Below, piece after piece: positions 22,690-32,450 of a stretch of 64,000 nt of DNA (position 1 is the stretch's first letter; the number at the start of each line of letters is the position of its first letter). Origin of the DNA: Nectonema munidae. Its lineage: Eukaryota; Nematomorpha; Nectonematoida; Nectonematidae. The position numbers and the translations under genes are program-made. The stretch is from assembly GCA_030549495.1 (NCBI GenBank), contig JAUIRK010000376.1, forward strand, positions 589,501 to 653,500, written 5' to 3'. Below the pieces are notes generated by a model. That model made no database searches, was not told the DNA's origin, and was given only the letters and a program-made list of their open reading frames with translations.

Positions 22690-23225
22690 CAGAAAAAATT
22701 GGCCTTATTTAATTGACTTTATTGATTGAAAAAAACAAACATTTGACAGAAAAAAGTGAATTTATAAAACATTTATTTAATAAAATAAAAAATTTATTTT
22801 ACAAAGTTGAGCTCACTAAATTGTTCGATGTCGTCATCTTCTAATCTTTTGCTAATGTATTTATTTAAATCAGAAGCATCATTGTGCATCCTTCATCTTT
22901 GCATTTCTCACTCAAATTCAGCTAAGGTTTATACTTCAAAATTAAACAAGAAACAACAACTGCTTTCATCGCTTTATCAATTATAAGTCCATATTCAGAA
23001 AAGTTTTGAACAATTCTTTTGACTTCAATATCTTTTTCAGCATACCAAAACGCTAATTATAACCAGGAAGTCCATCTATTTACAATAGGTTTAGATGATA
23101 AACTGATTTTGTTGAAAAAGCGTTGTCTTTACTTATTCTTAAGTTATCAAATTATCAACATTCTCATATTTTAAATATTTAAGCCACAATGTGCCACACT
23201 GAAAACATGGACAAACACGTATACA
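22690..23225 (-). mobile_element. hAT transposase remnant
   Basis: The minus strand reads IVNRWTSWL, then FWYAEKDIEVKRIVQNFSEYG, then DKAMKAVVVSCL. This corresponds to the TRWxSWLxAAxYY region of the same hAT group as the copy at 19.6-21.3 kb. A less certain upstream piece around 23110-23215 reads VFSVAH. The copy has several stops and frame changes and no ends were found. It may interrupt the 5' region of the CAP gene. Confidence 0.6.
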
Positions 23226-23759
23226 AAATTTATAACTTTTTCCAGCTTTTTCTCTCTCTTTCCTAATGGTTGACAATGTAATAAAAATTAGGGTTCAATC
23301 CCCTTCGATACCTAAAGATGTACGCACAAACTTAACATTCGTAATTTTTTTTAAAGTTGCTCATATCTGAAAGTCTGAAATTATATGCAAAGATTGCAAT
23401 CAAGTTTATATATAAAGCATGTTCTTTTTTCCCTTTTTTCTTTTATTTTACCAAATAAAAAAAATCATTTTTCTTTCAATATTTATTAAATTTTTTGATG
23501 GAGCAATTTCAAGGTATATTTTAAAAAAAAAGTAATTTCTAATAAATTTTTTTGTAAATTCTGTTTTGATACCTCATAATGGCATATATACCTTATTTCT
23601 TAATTTTCATTTTTCAAAATTTTTTCATTTTTTGCATTGATCAGTGCTTATGGAAAGTCCAGGTAGAGCTGGACTCAGCATTCCCGACGCGCCACGATAT
23701 CTGGGAGGATGCATACGAACCTCACAGACAAAAATTTATATATGATTGAAACCGTTTTC
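23226..23759. other. No gene recognised
   Basis: AT-rich. A GC-richer patch at 23640-23740 (ctggactcagcattcccgac) has no readable protein motif. Confidence 0.4.
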
Positions 23760-24335
23760 ACATGAAACTCTTTTGTGCTGATCACAACAATTTAGACGAC
23801 ATGAGAGACATCTTTGAAAATCTCTTCTCTTGTTTTCTTTGAAGATTTGGCACTGGCTCCTTTTTTGATTGGCGCAAAATAGACATTTTCAGGCTTGCAA
23901 ATGCCATATAAATTTTGCATTGATCTTACATCAGAAGCGATGTTCTTGTTTTGAACATGTATTTTTATAGAAGTTTCAGCCATAAGAAAAGATAGTTGTG
24001 AATGTATCGTTTCTCTGCCACTAATTTTATTTAAAAACTGTTGAAGTACTAACTGTTGATGAAGATTGGGTTTTCAAATGGCTTTCTAAAATTATATAAG
24101 TGTTCAAAGCTGCTATGTCTAAATAATTCGACTAAACAAACATGGGCCAGTGTCTAGATGTTCTATAGGCTGTGTATTTTCTTAACATTTGATTTGATTT
24201 ATCCACACATGATTTCACATTATTGTACATGTCCATTGACTCAGGCAATCTTTTTGATCCTATGAGTTCCATTTCTCGAAAATGTTGACTACTCATCATA
24301 AGAACTGCTTAAAAAATTTTTTAAAAAAGTTTTCT
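23760..24335 (-). mobile_element. piggyBac transposase C-terminal remnant
   Basis: The minus strand reads ESMDMYNNVKSCVDKSNQML, then KYTAYRTSRHWPMF, then NYLDIAALNTYIILE. This is the piggyBac GxDxxDxxxxxYxxxRxtxRWPxxxFxxxlDxaxxNa region. About 150 bp downstream, a second frame reads KKRSQCQIFKENKRRDF and QRCLSC, matching the Cys-rich C-terminal domain. An overlapping 63-codon frame at 23792-23983 is largely a shifted version of the same sequence. N-terminal and catalytic parts are not seen. Not functional. Confidence 0.75.
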
Positions 24336-25332
24336 AGCAACATATGCAACTAGGGATGAAAATTGTTAACTCTTGTAAGCTTGCAAGGCTTCAAAAGTTT
24401 TTTGAAAATATACAGAACGTATCCTTTGTTATAATTCAATGGACCTAAATAGAAAATTTTTTATTTTGGGTCCATTCACATAATTTATGGTCCATAAAAT
24501 ATCTATCAGCGCATATTCAATTTCCTAGAGGTAAATTCGCTTTTCAACAAATCTTTTAACCATTGCTTAACCAAGTGAGAGAACTATTAATGACTGATCC
24601 TAGGAAGTAAAGTTATCAACCATATGTATATCAAGATTGCTCCATAGAGATAACATTTTTAGCAGTGAACTTTTCCGTTAATCAAATAATAATGCTATCT
24701 ATTATAAAACTAATTATTTAAAATTATATTTTTATCAATGATAATTTAAAAAACAATAAATATTTTTCTTATTTAATTTAAATTCTTTAATTACTTCTAA
24801 CTGACTGACATATAGATGTTGAACAGCTATATTTAAAGTTAGTCGTATTCAGTTAAAAAAACAATTAATCCGACTTCAAAGGGTTGTAAAGTCGCGTGTT
24901 TAAAAGTATGGAATATTCTTACCCATGATTAGTGATGTCAACGTAATGATCTGTAGCAGGAACCTAAACGAAGTTTTTCTATAAAATAAAAAAATTCCAT
25001 GTTAACAAATTAACTTTTACTTCAAACTTGCTAATACTCTATTTTGGAATATTTAGTATATATCTATTTACTATTAACCACATCTATATAGACGTAGATA
25101 AGATCAGATGTAAAATTCTGGGAGATATAAATGTGTGATTCAATTTTTAATATTTCAACATATTTATTCTTCTATACTATTTTATATGCGCTATATTTTG
25201 CAACCTAGAATGAAATAGAAAAGAGTAGTTTACGTTTTTCTTTTGTAAAAATATCAAAAAATTGATAAAAAAAACTAAAAAATTTAGGAAAGGTAAATCA
25301 ATCAAACATATTTGATAATATTTTTCTATACA
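24336..25332. other. Intergenic, nothing recognised
   Basis: AT-rich with only short open frames. No terminal repeats or protein motifs noticed. Confidence 0.5.
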
Positions 25333-25469
25333 GTAGTGAGTAGGGTTGGTTAGATGCTGGACTCGATAACTCAAGTTCTTGGGTTCGATCCTACATCAAG
25401 CCTGCTTTCCTCATAGTTCGATATATCTCCTTCTCGATGAAAACACCATATGGTACATTTACCTTTACT
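25333..25469 (+). mobile_element. tRNA-derived SINE, copy 2
   Basis: The sequence reads tagtgagtagggttggttag, with B box ggttcgatcc at 25382-25391. It continues tacatcaagcctgctttcct and ttctcgatgaaaacaccata, ending gtacatttaccttta. It is the best-preserved B box of the six copies and shows the family structure: tRNA-like head, then a roughly 70-bp body ending ggtacctttacc. Confidence 0.88.
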
Positions 25470-25899
25470 AAATCATCCAATATTAATTGAATTTTTATTT
25501 ACCCAAACTATTTTTCAGTTGTGATTGATTATTTTTGTATTTCTTGTATACATAAATTGGCGAAAAAAGTTGGTTGATTGCTTTTTATTATTTATGACCC
25601 AGATTCATAATACATTATAAATAACGTTCACCATCTTACCAAAGGTTAAGACAAAACAACTGGTAAAATTGATAAATGAAAAGGAAAAATTTTGTTCACA
25701 TAAAATAATATATGTTTTGATGAGATTTCAATCTTTAAATTAAATAAAGAAACAATATGTACTGTGTAAACAACGGGTCTAGGAAAATTAACCGACAACA
25801 ATGTACCTACACACACTTTTTATCGAATACACATTTCTTCCAAATCTTATAAGGTGGAGAAGATAAATTTAAAATTAACTTAGAATACAAAAGATCCAT
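25470..25899. other. Intergenic, nothing recognised
   Basis: AT-rich sequence between SINE copy 2 and the MULE remnant. No frame or repeat noticed. Confidence 0.5.
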
Positions 25900-26275
25900 A
25901 AATTAGCATATGTGCCTCTTGATATGGTTGTTGCTTCACTTCAAATACTTTGTTATAATACCTCGTTTTCACCGGAATTACAAAATGCGCTGGATGATTT
26001 CGAAGATACATGTATATGCCACTCTGATACAAGAAATTGTAGTAGACCGCGAAGATACTCATGATGTGGAATATTTATGAAAACGCTTTGAACTCTCTAC
26101 CAGAAACAAATAATGGACTTGAGGGATGGCAAGGACGCCTAGAGCATTTGAAGCTCGGGTAGCTGGACAACATCATGATATATGGAAATTTTTAGACATC
26201 TTGAAGAAAGAGCAAAATTTTAAAGATGTAAAAATCTATATCAATATTTGGGGGAGTAAATCATGTCAACCACAG
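25900..26275 (+). mobile_element. MULE (Mutator-like) transposase C-terminal remnant
   Basis: Plus frames read PLDMVVASLQ (about 25917), ELQNALDDFEDTC (about 25977), WNIYENALNSLPETNNGLEG (about 26068) and HHDIWKFLDILKKEQNFKDVK (about 26171, the last in a second frame). This matches the end of MULE transposases, where W-N-V-Y is followed by TNNxxEGWHxxF and HPxIWxFxxxLxxEQ. At least one frame change separates the last two blocks. Only the C-terminal quarter remains. Confidence 0.78.
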
Positions 26276-28875
26276 GTAAAGAAATATCGCTGTTCTTCTT
26301 CAACGGTTAAATTGATCATTATCATACCTATATCGATTATTATTGACGATTTGAAAGTATAATAACTTTTTTTATATAATAATAATAGAAGTTTGCCTTG
26401 TTTTCGGTAAAATGCGTATTCGAAAAATTGTGTATATGGGTAAATTGTTATCGGTGAATTCGCCTGTTACCTTATAAACAACATCACTTCTCTCTCTCTC
26501 TTCTACCCTATCTCTACTTCAACTTTCTGACGCTTGTAATTACCTACATATGGTTCAATTTAGATCACTAACTTGAGAGCTACTCTGATATTGCACTTTC
26601 ACGGAAGTGGATGTGTTCTGTTGATGGCGATAGTGGTCAAAAATGTATCTTTATTATTTTCATATAAATACATTTTACTCTTCCTTTATCAATTTTAAAT
26701 TGCTTTTCTTCATATGACATACCAGCATCATTTTATCTACAATTAGTATAATTCACATATATGAAAAATATTAAGCCAAATGCTACAAGAATTTCTCTTT
26801 AGAAATGAAAATGTGATTTTTCAAATATTATTGACTAATTTGTAGGACAGCGGAGAGGAATGGATTCATTATAACTAAACTGTTAACATGACTAGCTTCA
26901 AATATAACTAATAGCTTCATCATTTGATTCAGAACTCAGATGACCAAATTATGAAACATATCATAATCCTAAAAAGTTCTTAGTTAAGTTATTTTAACTT
27001 ATTCAAAAATTATATAGATAAGGTGGGGCTGAGTGATTGAGAAGACGTGTAATATATATAGGTAATGGAAAAAGAAGAAATTCTATTTTTTTCATTTCCA
27101 TGTTCACACCACTTCATACGCCATCATCTCCCTCCCTTCTCAGGTAAAGTTTTTCCTCACACTTTTCAATCCTCCCTCCGGTTCTTTTACTAAATGAATA
27201 ATTAACTGAGCAGATAATGAAGAAACAAAATGATTAACTTACTAATAAACTAAATAGTTAACAAACTAATCAATTTTTCCTATTTAAATAGTAAAAAAGT
27301 AGTAAAGTTACTTTTTACAAAATATAAACTTTCATTACCATCCAAAAAAAAGAATTTTCGATTAGCATAGCTTTTTATACAAACTTCTTGGTTATACTAT
27401 CATAAAAAATATATTCAAAAAAAATAAATTTCTACAATAAGCATAAAGGTCCATATTTTTAATAAATTTTACATTGTTGGGTTTAGGATATCATAATAAG
27501 AATTGGAAAATATATTGGTTCGCTACCAATCCCAGCCTACTGGATAGAGTAGTTTCAAAAAAAATTTGAATTTTTAGCGAGTAGTCTCAAAAGAATTACA
27601 AATTTCCAATATATATTTTTATTTTCATCTTGTTAATTATTTTTATTTATTATTAAAAGTTTGAAATCTTTTCGGTATATTGCATGTGTTTATTGTATGT
27701 TCATGATTAAATATATACATGTATGCTTTGATTCTGTACATTTTTTTACTTATCTTATCATGAAAGAAATCATATACATCACATGCAAACTTTCCAGCCT
27801 CCTCTGTCCAAGTTCTTTTTATTACACTTCACAATAAACATAAAAATCTGTTTCATCGTCTTTCGAAAAACAACATTCCAAATTTCACAGACATAAAATA
27901 TTCGAAATCAAATAATGAAAAAAAATCTTGACCTTTCAATTCTTAACTGAAACTAACACTGAATATCATTTGAACTGTTGTTTTTCAATTTAACCTTATA
28001 CAATCTAACCGCGAAATCACCTCTTTTCATAGTTTTTGCAAATTCTTTCATTTTTGGTATGAAAATCTTTAGTTTTCATCTTTGATCAATTTGATAACCA
28101 ATATTCTCCCGAAATATTAGATACTCTTAAAGTGAATTGGCTAATTTGATATAATATTTTTTACTATTTATTTAAAAAAATAATGTGAAAAAAATTGATT
28201 TTGAAAATAAACTGATAATTTGATAATATTTTTTAAAAACTTGGCAAAGTTTTGCATTTTTTATTTAGGATTGCATATTTGGAACATGAAATATATTGAT
28301 TCATCTTTATGAGAAGAAATTTGAAAACGGTTTTGCCTCAGAGTTTCACAATCGGATTCCGAACTCTAACAGTGATTCCAGTGTTTGTAAAGTTTAAAAA
28401 TGAAATAAAGATTTTACTTTTGTTTACAGGATGCCATTGCTCTTACATGAAAAGGAACATATACAGAATTCAGGTAGGTGAATAGTAAAGAGTGTTTAAT
28501 CGAAAGGCATGTATTGCATGCAATTTGTATGCCTTACTTATGAATAGGCTCACCGCTCTATAAACGCTATATCTCTGTGAAAAGAGGATTGATTAGGAGG
28601 CAGACGGGGAAGAAGAGATTCTCCTATCTCCAGCTTATCTCGAATCGGGAAAATGAATGGCTTATCTGATGTCCTTCCTTCTGCATTATCCTTTCTTGAT
28701 ACACGCATAAATTATAACTAATCACTGTATAATATACAATGCTTATTATGTTCGATACATGAGCGCTTGCTATATGCACTGCTAGATTTGTAAGAGTTGT
28801 TCATTTTCCAAGCACAAAAACTTGAACTTATCTCCTGTTGTGTGTTAATTTATACATCTTTTAGGTGTTTTCATA
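26276..28875. other. Long intergenic stretch without recognised genes
   Basis: AT-rich, with a (ct)n run at about 26491-26503 and a (ta)n near 27052. At 28430-28473 a 44-base piece has excellent splice-like borders (tgtttacag before, gtaggt after) and reads MPLLLHEKEHIQNS in one frame. It could be a small exon of an unknown plus-strand gene. Nothing else stands out. Confidence 0.4.
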
Positions 28876-28879
28876 GATC

Positions 28880-29299
28880 TCAAAATATCTTCTTTGCTCC
28901 ATTTCTGGGAGTAGAAGAGATGTCAACCAGGCGGCCCGTTTCCTTTTCAGGCACAACGGTCATCAGTGACCCATGAAATAAAAGCGTTCTTTGAGGACCG
29001 GAATTTGTAAGACTGGTCGTCGCCTTTCTATTTAAGGTAGCGCTATATATTTATCCCTTCGAGTATCATTGTGACACCGGCGTACCAAGAAATGAAAATC
29101 GTTTGCTTTAAATATATAAAACTGCATTGAGAGAGAAAGCCGACCATCAGTCTTAAAAATCTGCCCCTCAAAGTGTTAAAGTGTTGTGGACAGTTATTGA
29201 GTGTGAGGTACTTGCAAAGATGCTCATAAGGCCAGGCCAGATGAAAACGTTAAGCGCTGGAATCACTTGAGTTCTTCGCGTTCGTAAGAAACTCTTTAA
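28880..29299. repeat. Degenerate piggyBac-like MITE ends
   Basis: At 29058 cccttcgagtatcattgtga is followed by accggcgtaccaagaaatga. This repeats the terminus of the neighbouring element at 29300. Around 28950-28985 an inverted-looking version occurs (acggtcatcagtgacccatg and aaataaaag). The region is less AT-rich than its surroundings and is probably a nest of two or more decayed copies. Confidence 0.5.
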
Positions 29300-29477
29300 C
29301 CCTTTGAGGATGAGTGCAGCACCAATGGCCCAAGAAATGAAAATTGTCAGCTTTATTCTTTAAGGCAAGACTTTTAAGACTGATCGGGGTTGCTTTCTTT
29401 TTCAATGGAATTGAATATATTTAGCGTAGGATGTTTTCATTTCTCGCCAGACTGGTGTCCCGCTGGTCGTTAAAAGG
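29300..29477. mobile_element. Short piggyBac-like MITE
   Basis: ttaa immediately precedes ccctttgaggatgagtgcag, which continues caccaatggcccaagaaatg. The right end, gagaaatgaaaac in inverse, pairs with this over about 45 bp (right end reads tcgccagactggtgtcccgc then tggtcgttaaaagg). TTAA plus CCCTTTGAG termini suggest a piggyBac-type element. The right TTAA is not preserved. No coding capacity. Confidence 0.6.
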
Positions 29478-29497
29478 AAAAGCAGTCTAGCAAAGAG

Positions 29498-29521
29498 CTG
29501 TATGAAAGAGAGAGAGAGAGA
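29498..29521. repeat. (GA)n microsatellite
   Basis: A run of gagagagagagagaga of about 20 bases next to the preceding MITE. Confidence 0.8.
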
Positions 29522-30540
29522 TCTAGATCATTTCACTTTGTTCGGTGCATCCTGAACACCTTTATCTTTCATTTCATTTCTAATGAACATGCAGTCATGT
29601 GACTTTTGGTCTTCCTTTCCAAGTCAAACTGAATGAATCGCAGTGTTGTTGCATGCCTTTTAGGCCAACAAAAATTGTAGTGGTGGTGCATGTGTACTCA
29701 GTGAAAAGAATGCAAAAAACAAGAAAGGAAGGCGATGTGTCTAGAAATCCTAAGACATCTAGTTCATTACCACAGCAACTAAAAGTTCATTCTAGCGTCT
29801 TCTCAATTTTCTCCAGTATGCATGAGCCCATCTTCGACATTATTTTAATATTGTATATATATATAAAGAGTGTGTATTAAATATGGCGCATAAAATGGTA
29901 TATATTAATAATATAAACAAAATACCTTTCTTTAAGTAAAACAATAATAAAAAAACCTTGTAACATAATTAAAGATTGCGAAAATTCAAAAATATGCCAT
30001 GAACACATAGTACTATTTATGAACACAAAGTACTAATACTATCTATGCCATAAAATATTTATTTTTCTTTTTAGACTGGAAACGTTTAGGATCTTGTTTT
30101 TGTATTTTTTTTCTCAAAGATTGAAACATTTTAAAAACCAAGGTCTTATAACTTCATATATCTTTTGGTAAACTCTGTTTATGATATCAACTTTTGAGTT
30201 ATAAAATCAAAATACTGATTATTTCTTTATTATTTTACACAACGTATAGCTATGTCTTCTATGATAATAATACATTATTGAAATTGTTATAAGCATCCAT
30301 TCACATTACTTCCTTAAATAGAGTGAAATTCGTTAAAACAGGATCAACCACTAAGAAATCCCATATGTTAATGTTTGGGTATTATTTGCTTTCAAAGCGA
30401 TAATTTAACTATGTTAATTTTAACTAAGCCAAAGATATATTCACCAGCTCTTTGCCTTAAAACTTTAATCTCAATTGACCCTTTCGTCCAATTAGATTTG
30501 CGCGATTTCATTTCTTGAATAAGGAAATTAAGGATCTGTT
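29522..30540. other. Intergenic, nothing recognised
   Basis: A 93-codon plus frame at 29599-29880 (MTFGLPFQVKLNESQCCC...) has slightly higher GC than the surroundings but no recognisable domain. I leave it uncalled. Confidence 0.4.
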
Positions 30541-30700
30541 TTGAAGAACACGCCATGCAAAAAACCAGATACACTTATTATACTTGAACAAAAAGTGAGA
30601 CTAACTACGGATCAATCAAAATTCTATTTAAAAAAGGAAACGCTTTTCAAAGCGATCATGCATCCCATAAATAGGAAGATGTATACAGAGGTGGTCGAAG
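30541..30700 (+). CDS. Possible exon of an unknown protein
   Basis: An open plus frame reads KKPDTLIILEQKVRLTTDQS and FKAIMHPINRKMYTEVVEG, ending at a good donor (gaag/gtaaga at 30701). Composition is balanced and not low-complexity, unlike most frames nearby. I recognise no family. Downstream the same frame runs into a hairpin element. The upstream border (aaattaag) is a poor acceptor, so the start is uncertain. It could equally be a transposon relic. Confidence 0.25.
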
Positions 30701-30789
30701 GTAAGAAAATATGTGAAGTTAGCTTATTGCATACTTTGCTGATTAACTTACTAATTAGCTGTATTGAATTAACACCCAACACAATGACT

Positions 30790-30952
30790 AATGAAATAAT
30801 AAACTTATGTTTTCACAGACACAATATCCATACTCTAGGAAATATAAACTAGGAATAGAAAATTTATTGAGATCATCAAATAATGTAAAATTGGTTTATA
30901 TTTCCTAGAGTTTGGATATTTTGTCTGTGAAAACATAAGTTATTATTTCATT
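30790..30952. repeat. Hairpin element with about 60-bp arms and 44-bp loop
   Basis: The left arm 30790-30849 (aatgaaataataaacttatg ... aaatataaac) is inverted at 30894-30952 with two substitutions and one indel. The arms include ttttcacagac and ctctaggaaatata. This forms a near-perfect stem of about 60 bp. It could be a tiny palindromic MITE or a recent inverted duplication. No obvious target duplication. Confidence 0.92.
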
Positions 30953-31473
30953 TTCTTATTTAGTAAATTTCTATTTTTTGATGATGATGTAAAATTCAGA
31001 GACGATTAAACCGATTAATTTTGTTAAGATAGGCTTTTTACCTGTAATGATAAACGAAATTTTTAATAAAAAATTCCCGGTTTGTAAGAGAAACGAAAAT
31101 AAGGAATATACACTATGATAAGATCACATTTGTTATAGCAAAGAAAAGTAGATGAAGGAGCTCATAAGCACAAAGAGTAGAGTTGTTATAAGCCACATTT
31201 GTTATTTCAATTTTAGACAACGCATGCAGGTAAACATATAAAGTCCTTCAAACAAAAATGTTCGGTTACTTTACTGCTTGCACCCTTTTTACTTGCACTG
31301 TTGCTTGAAGCCAATCGCATTCATGGATACTCTTTCCAGAGTCCGTCCTCTTTTTCAAGGTCATCTCATTTTGAAGAGAACAATAGTAGTGTGAAATTGT
31401 TATTTTGTTCTTTTTTAGCAGAATTGGTAGATTATTATCATTATTCTACGGGATCACCAGGCGAATTCAAATG
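30953..31473. other. Intergenic, nothing recognised
   Basis: No convincing coding frame. A 71-codon frame at 31301-31516 runs into the following inverted-repeat element and is not credible as a gene. Confidence 0.45.
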
Positions 31474-32048
31474 TTTTAAAACGGTCAGACTAAACACCCC
31501 AAAACACGGCAAATAATTTTAAAGCATTATAAAAAAAATGGTTAGACTAAAAACCCCAAAGAAAATTCGAAAGTTTTAAGGAGTTTTTAGTACCTTTTTT
31601 GTTGTGCTTTAGAAATATTGGTAGTTTTTTGCAATTTTTTGAGGTGATTAGGGATTTTTGCGGTGTTTTGTAATGTTTTGGGATGCTTGGGGTGTTTTGA
31701 GGAATTTTTAAGATTTTTTTTGTAGTGCCTTAGAATTATTTATCGTGTTTTGAGGTATCTTCGGTTATTTCTGGGTGTTTTGGGATTTTTAGTCTAACCC
31801 TTTTTTGTAGTGCTTTAGAACTATTTGGCGTGTTTTGAGGTGTTTTGGCGTATTTTGAAGTGTTTTGGGGTGCTTCCTGTTATTTCTGGGTTTTATCTAA
31901 CCCTCTTTTTTATAGTGCTTTAGAATTATTTGGCGTGTTTTGGGGTGTTTAGTCTGTCAACTCTTTTATCTAACCCTCTTTTTTATAGTGCTTTAGAATT
32001 ATTTGGCGTGTTTTGAGATCTTTTGGGGTGTTTAGGCCCGTTTTAAAA
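31474..32048. mobile_element. Inverted-repeat element with internal repeat units (about 575 bp)
   Basis: The left end reads ttttaaaacggtcagactaa then acaccccaaaacacggcaaa. The right end reads ggcgtgttttgagatctttt then ggggtgtttaggcccg, followed by ttttaaaa. These are inverted over about 75 bp, and an 8-base ttttaaaa sits at each extremity. Inside are at least three more copies of tagtgctttagaattatttg plus cgtgttttg, in one orientation. It is a non-coding MITE-like unit, possibly grown by internal duplication of its terminal segment. Confidence 0.82.
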
Positions 32049-32450
32049 TGACACAATAAGCACAAGATAGGATTATTATTTTTAATTTTCTTTCATAATT
32101 TGAGTTTGAATAATGTCTGTGGAAAAAACTTCTAATTTAATTCACTTGCATGCCCTATATGAGCATAATTTTTTTAGTTTATCAACTATTATCAGTAGAT
32201 ATTAGTAACATTTCCACTTTGAATTAAAAAATAATTATCAACAAAACTGTAATAATAGTTTAATTTACCCCCACAATTTAGCCCAAGACAATTGGGTCCC
32301 GATAAATGGACCCACGACAGATTAAAATGTTAAGATTGTGGAAAGTTTCAACATACCTACTGCTATATGTTTGCTGCATTTATTAATTAAAGATACACAT
32401 TTTTAAAATGTACTTGTCTAACACTCTAAGCAGCTTTCTTCAACCTTTTT
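32049..32450. other. Intergenic, nothing recognised
   Basis: AT-rich, no motif. Confidence 0.5.

Noticed and set aside
25382-25391. B-box-containing sequences considered as tRNA genes
   Set aside because: No cloverleaf can be completed. All occurrences belong to SINE copies with the same body.
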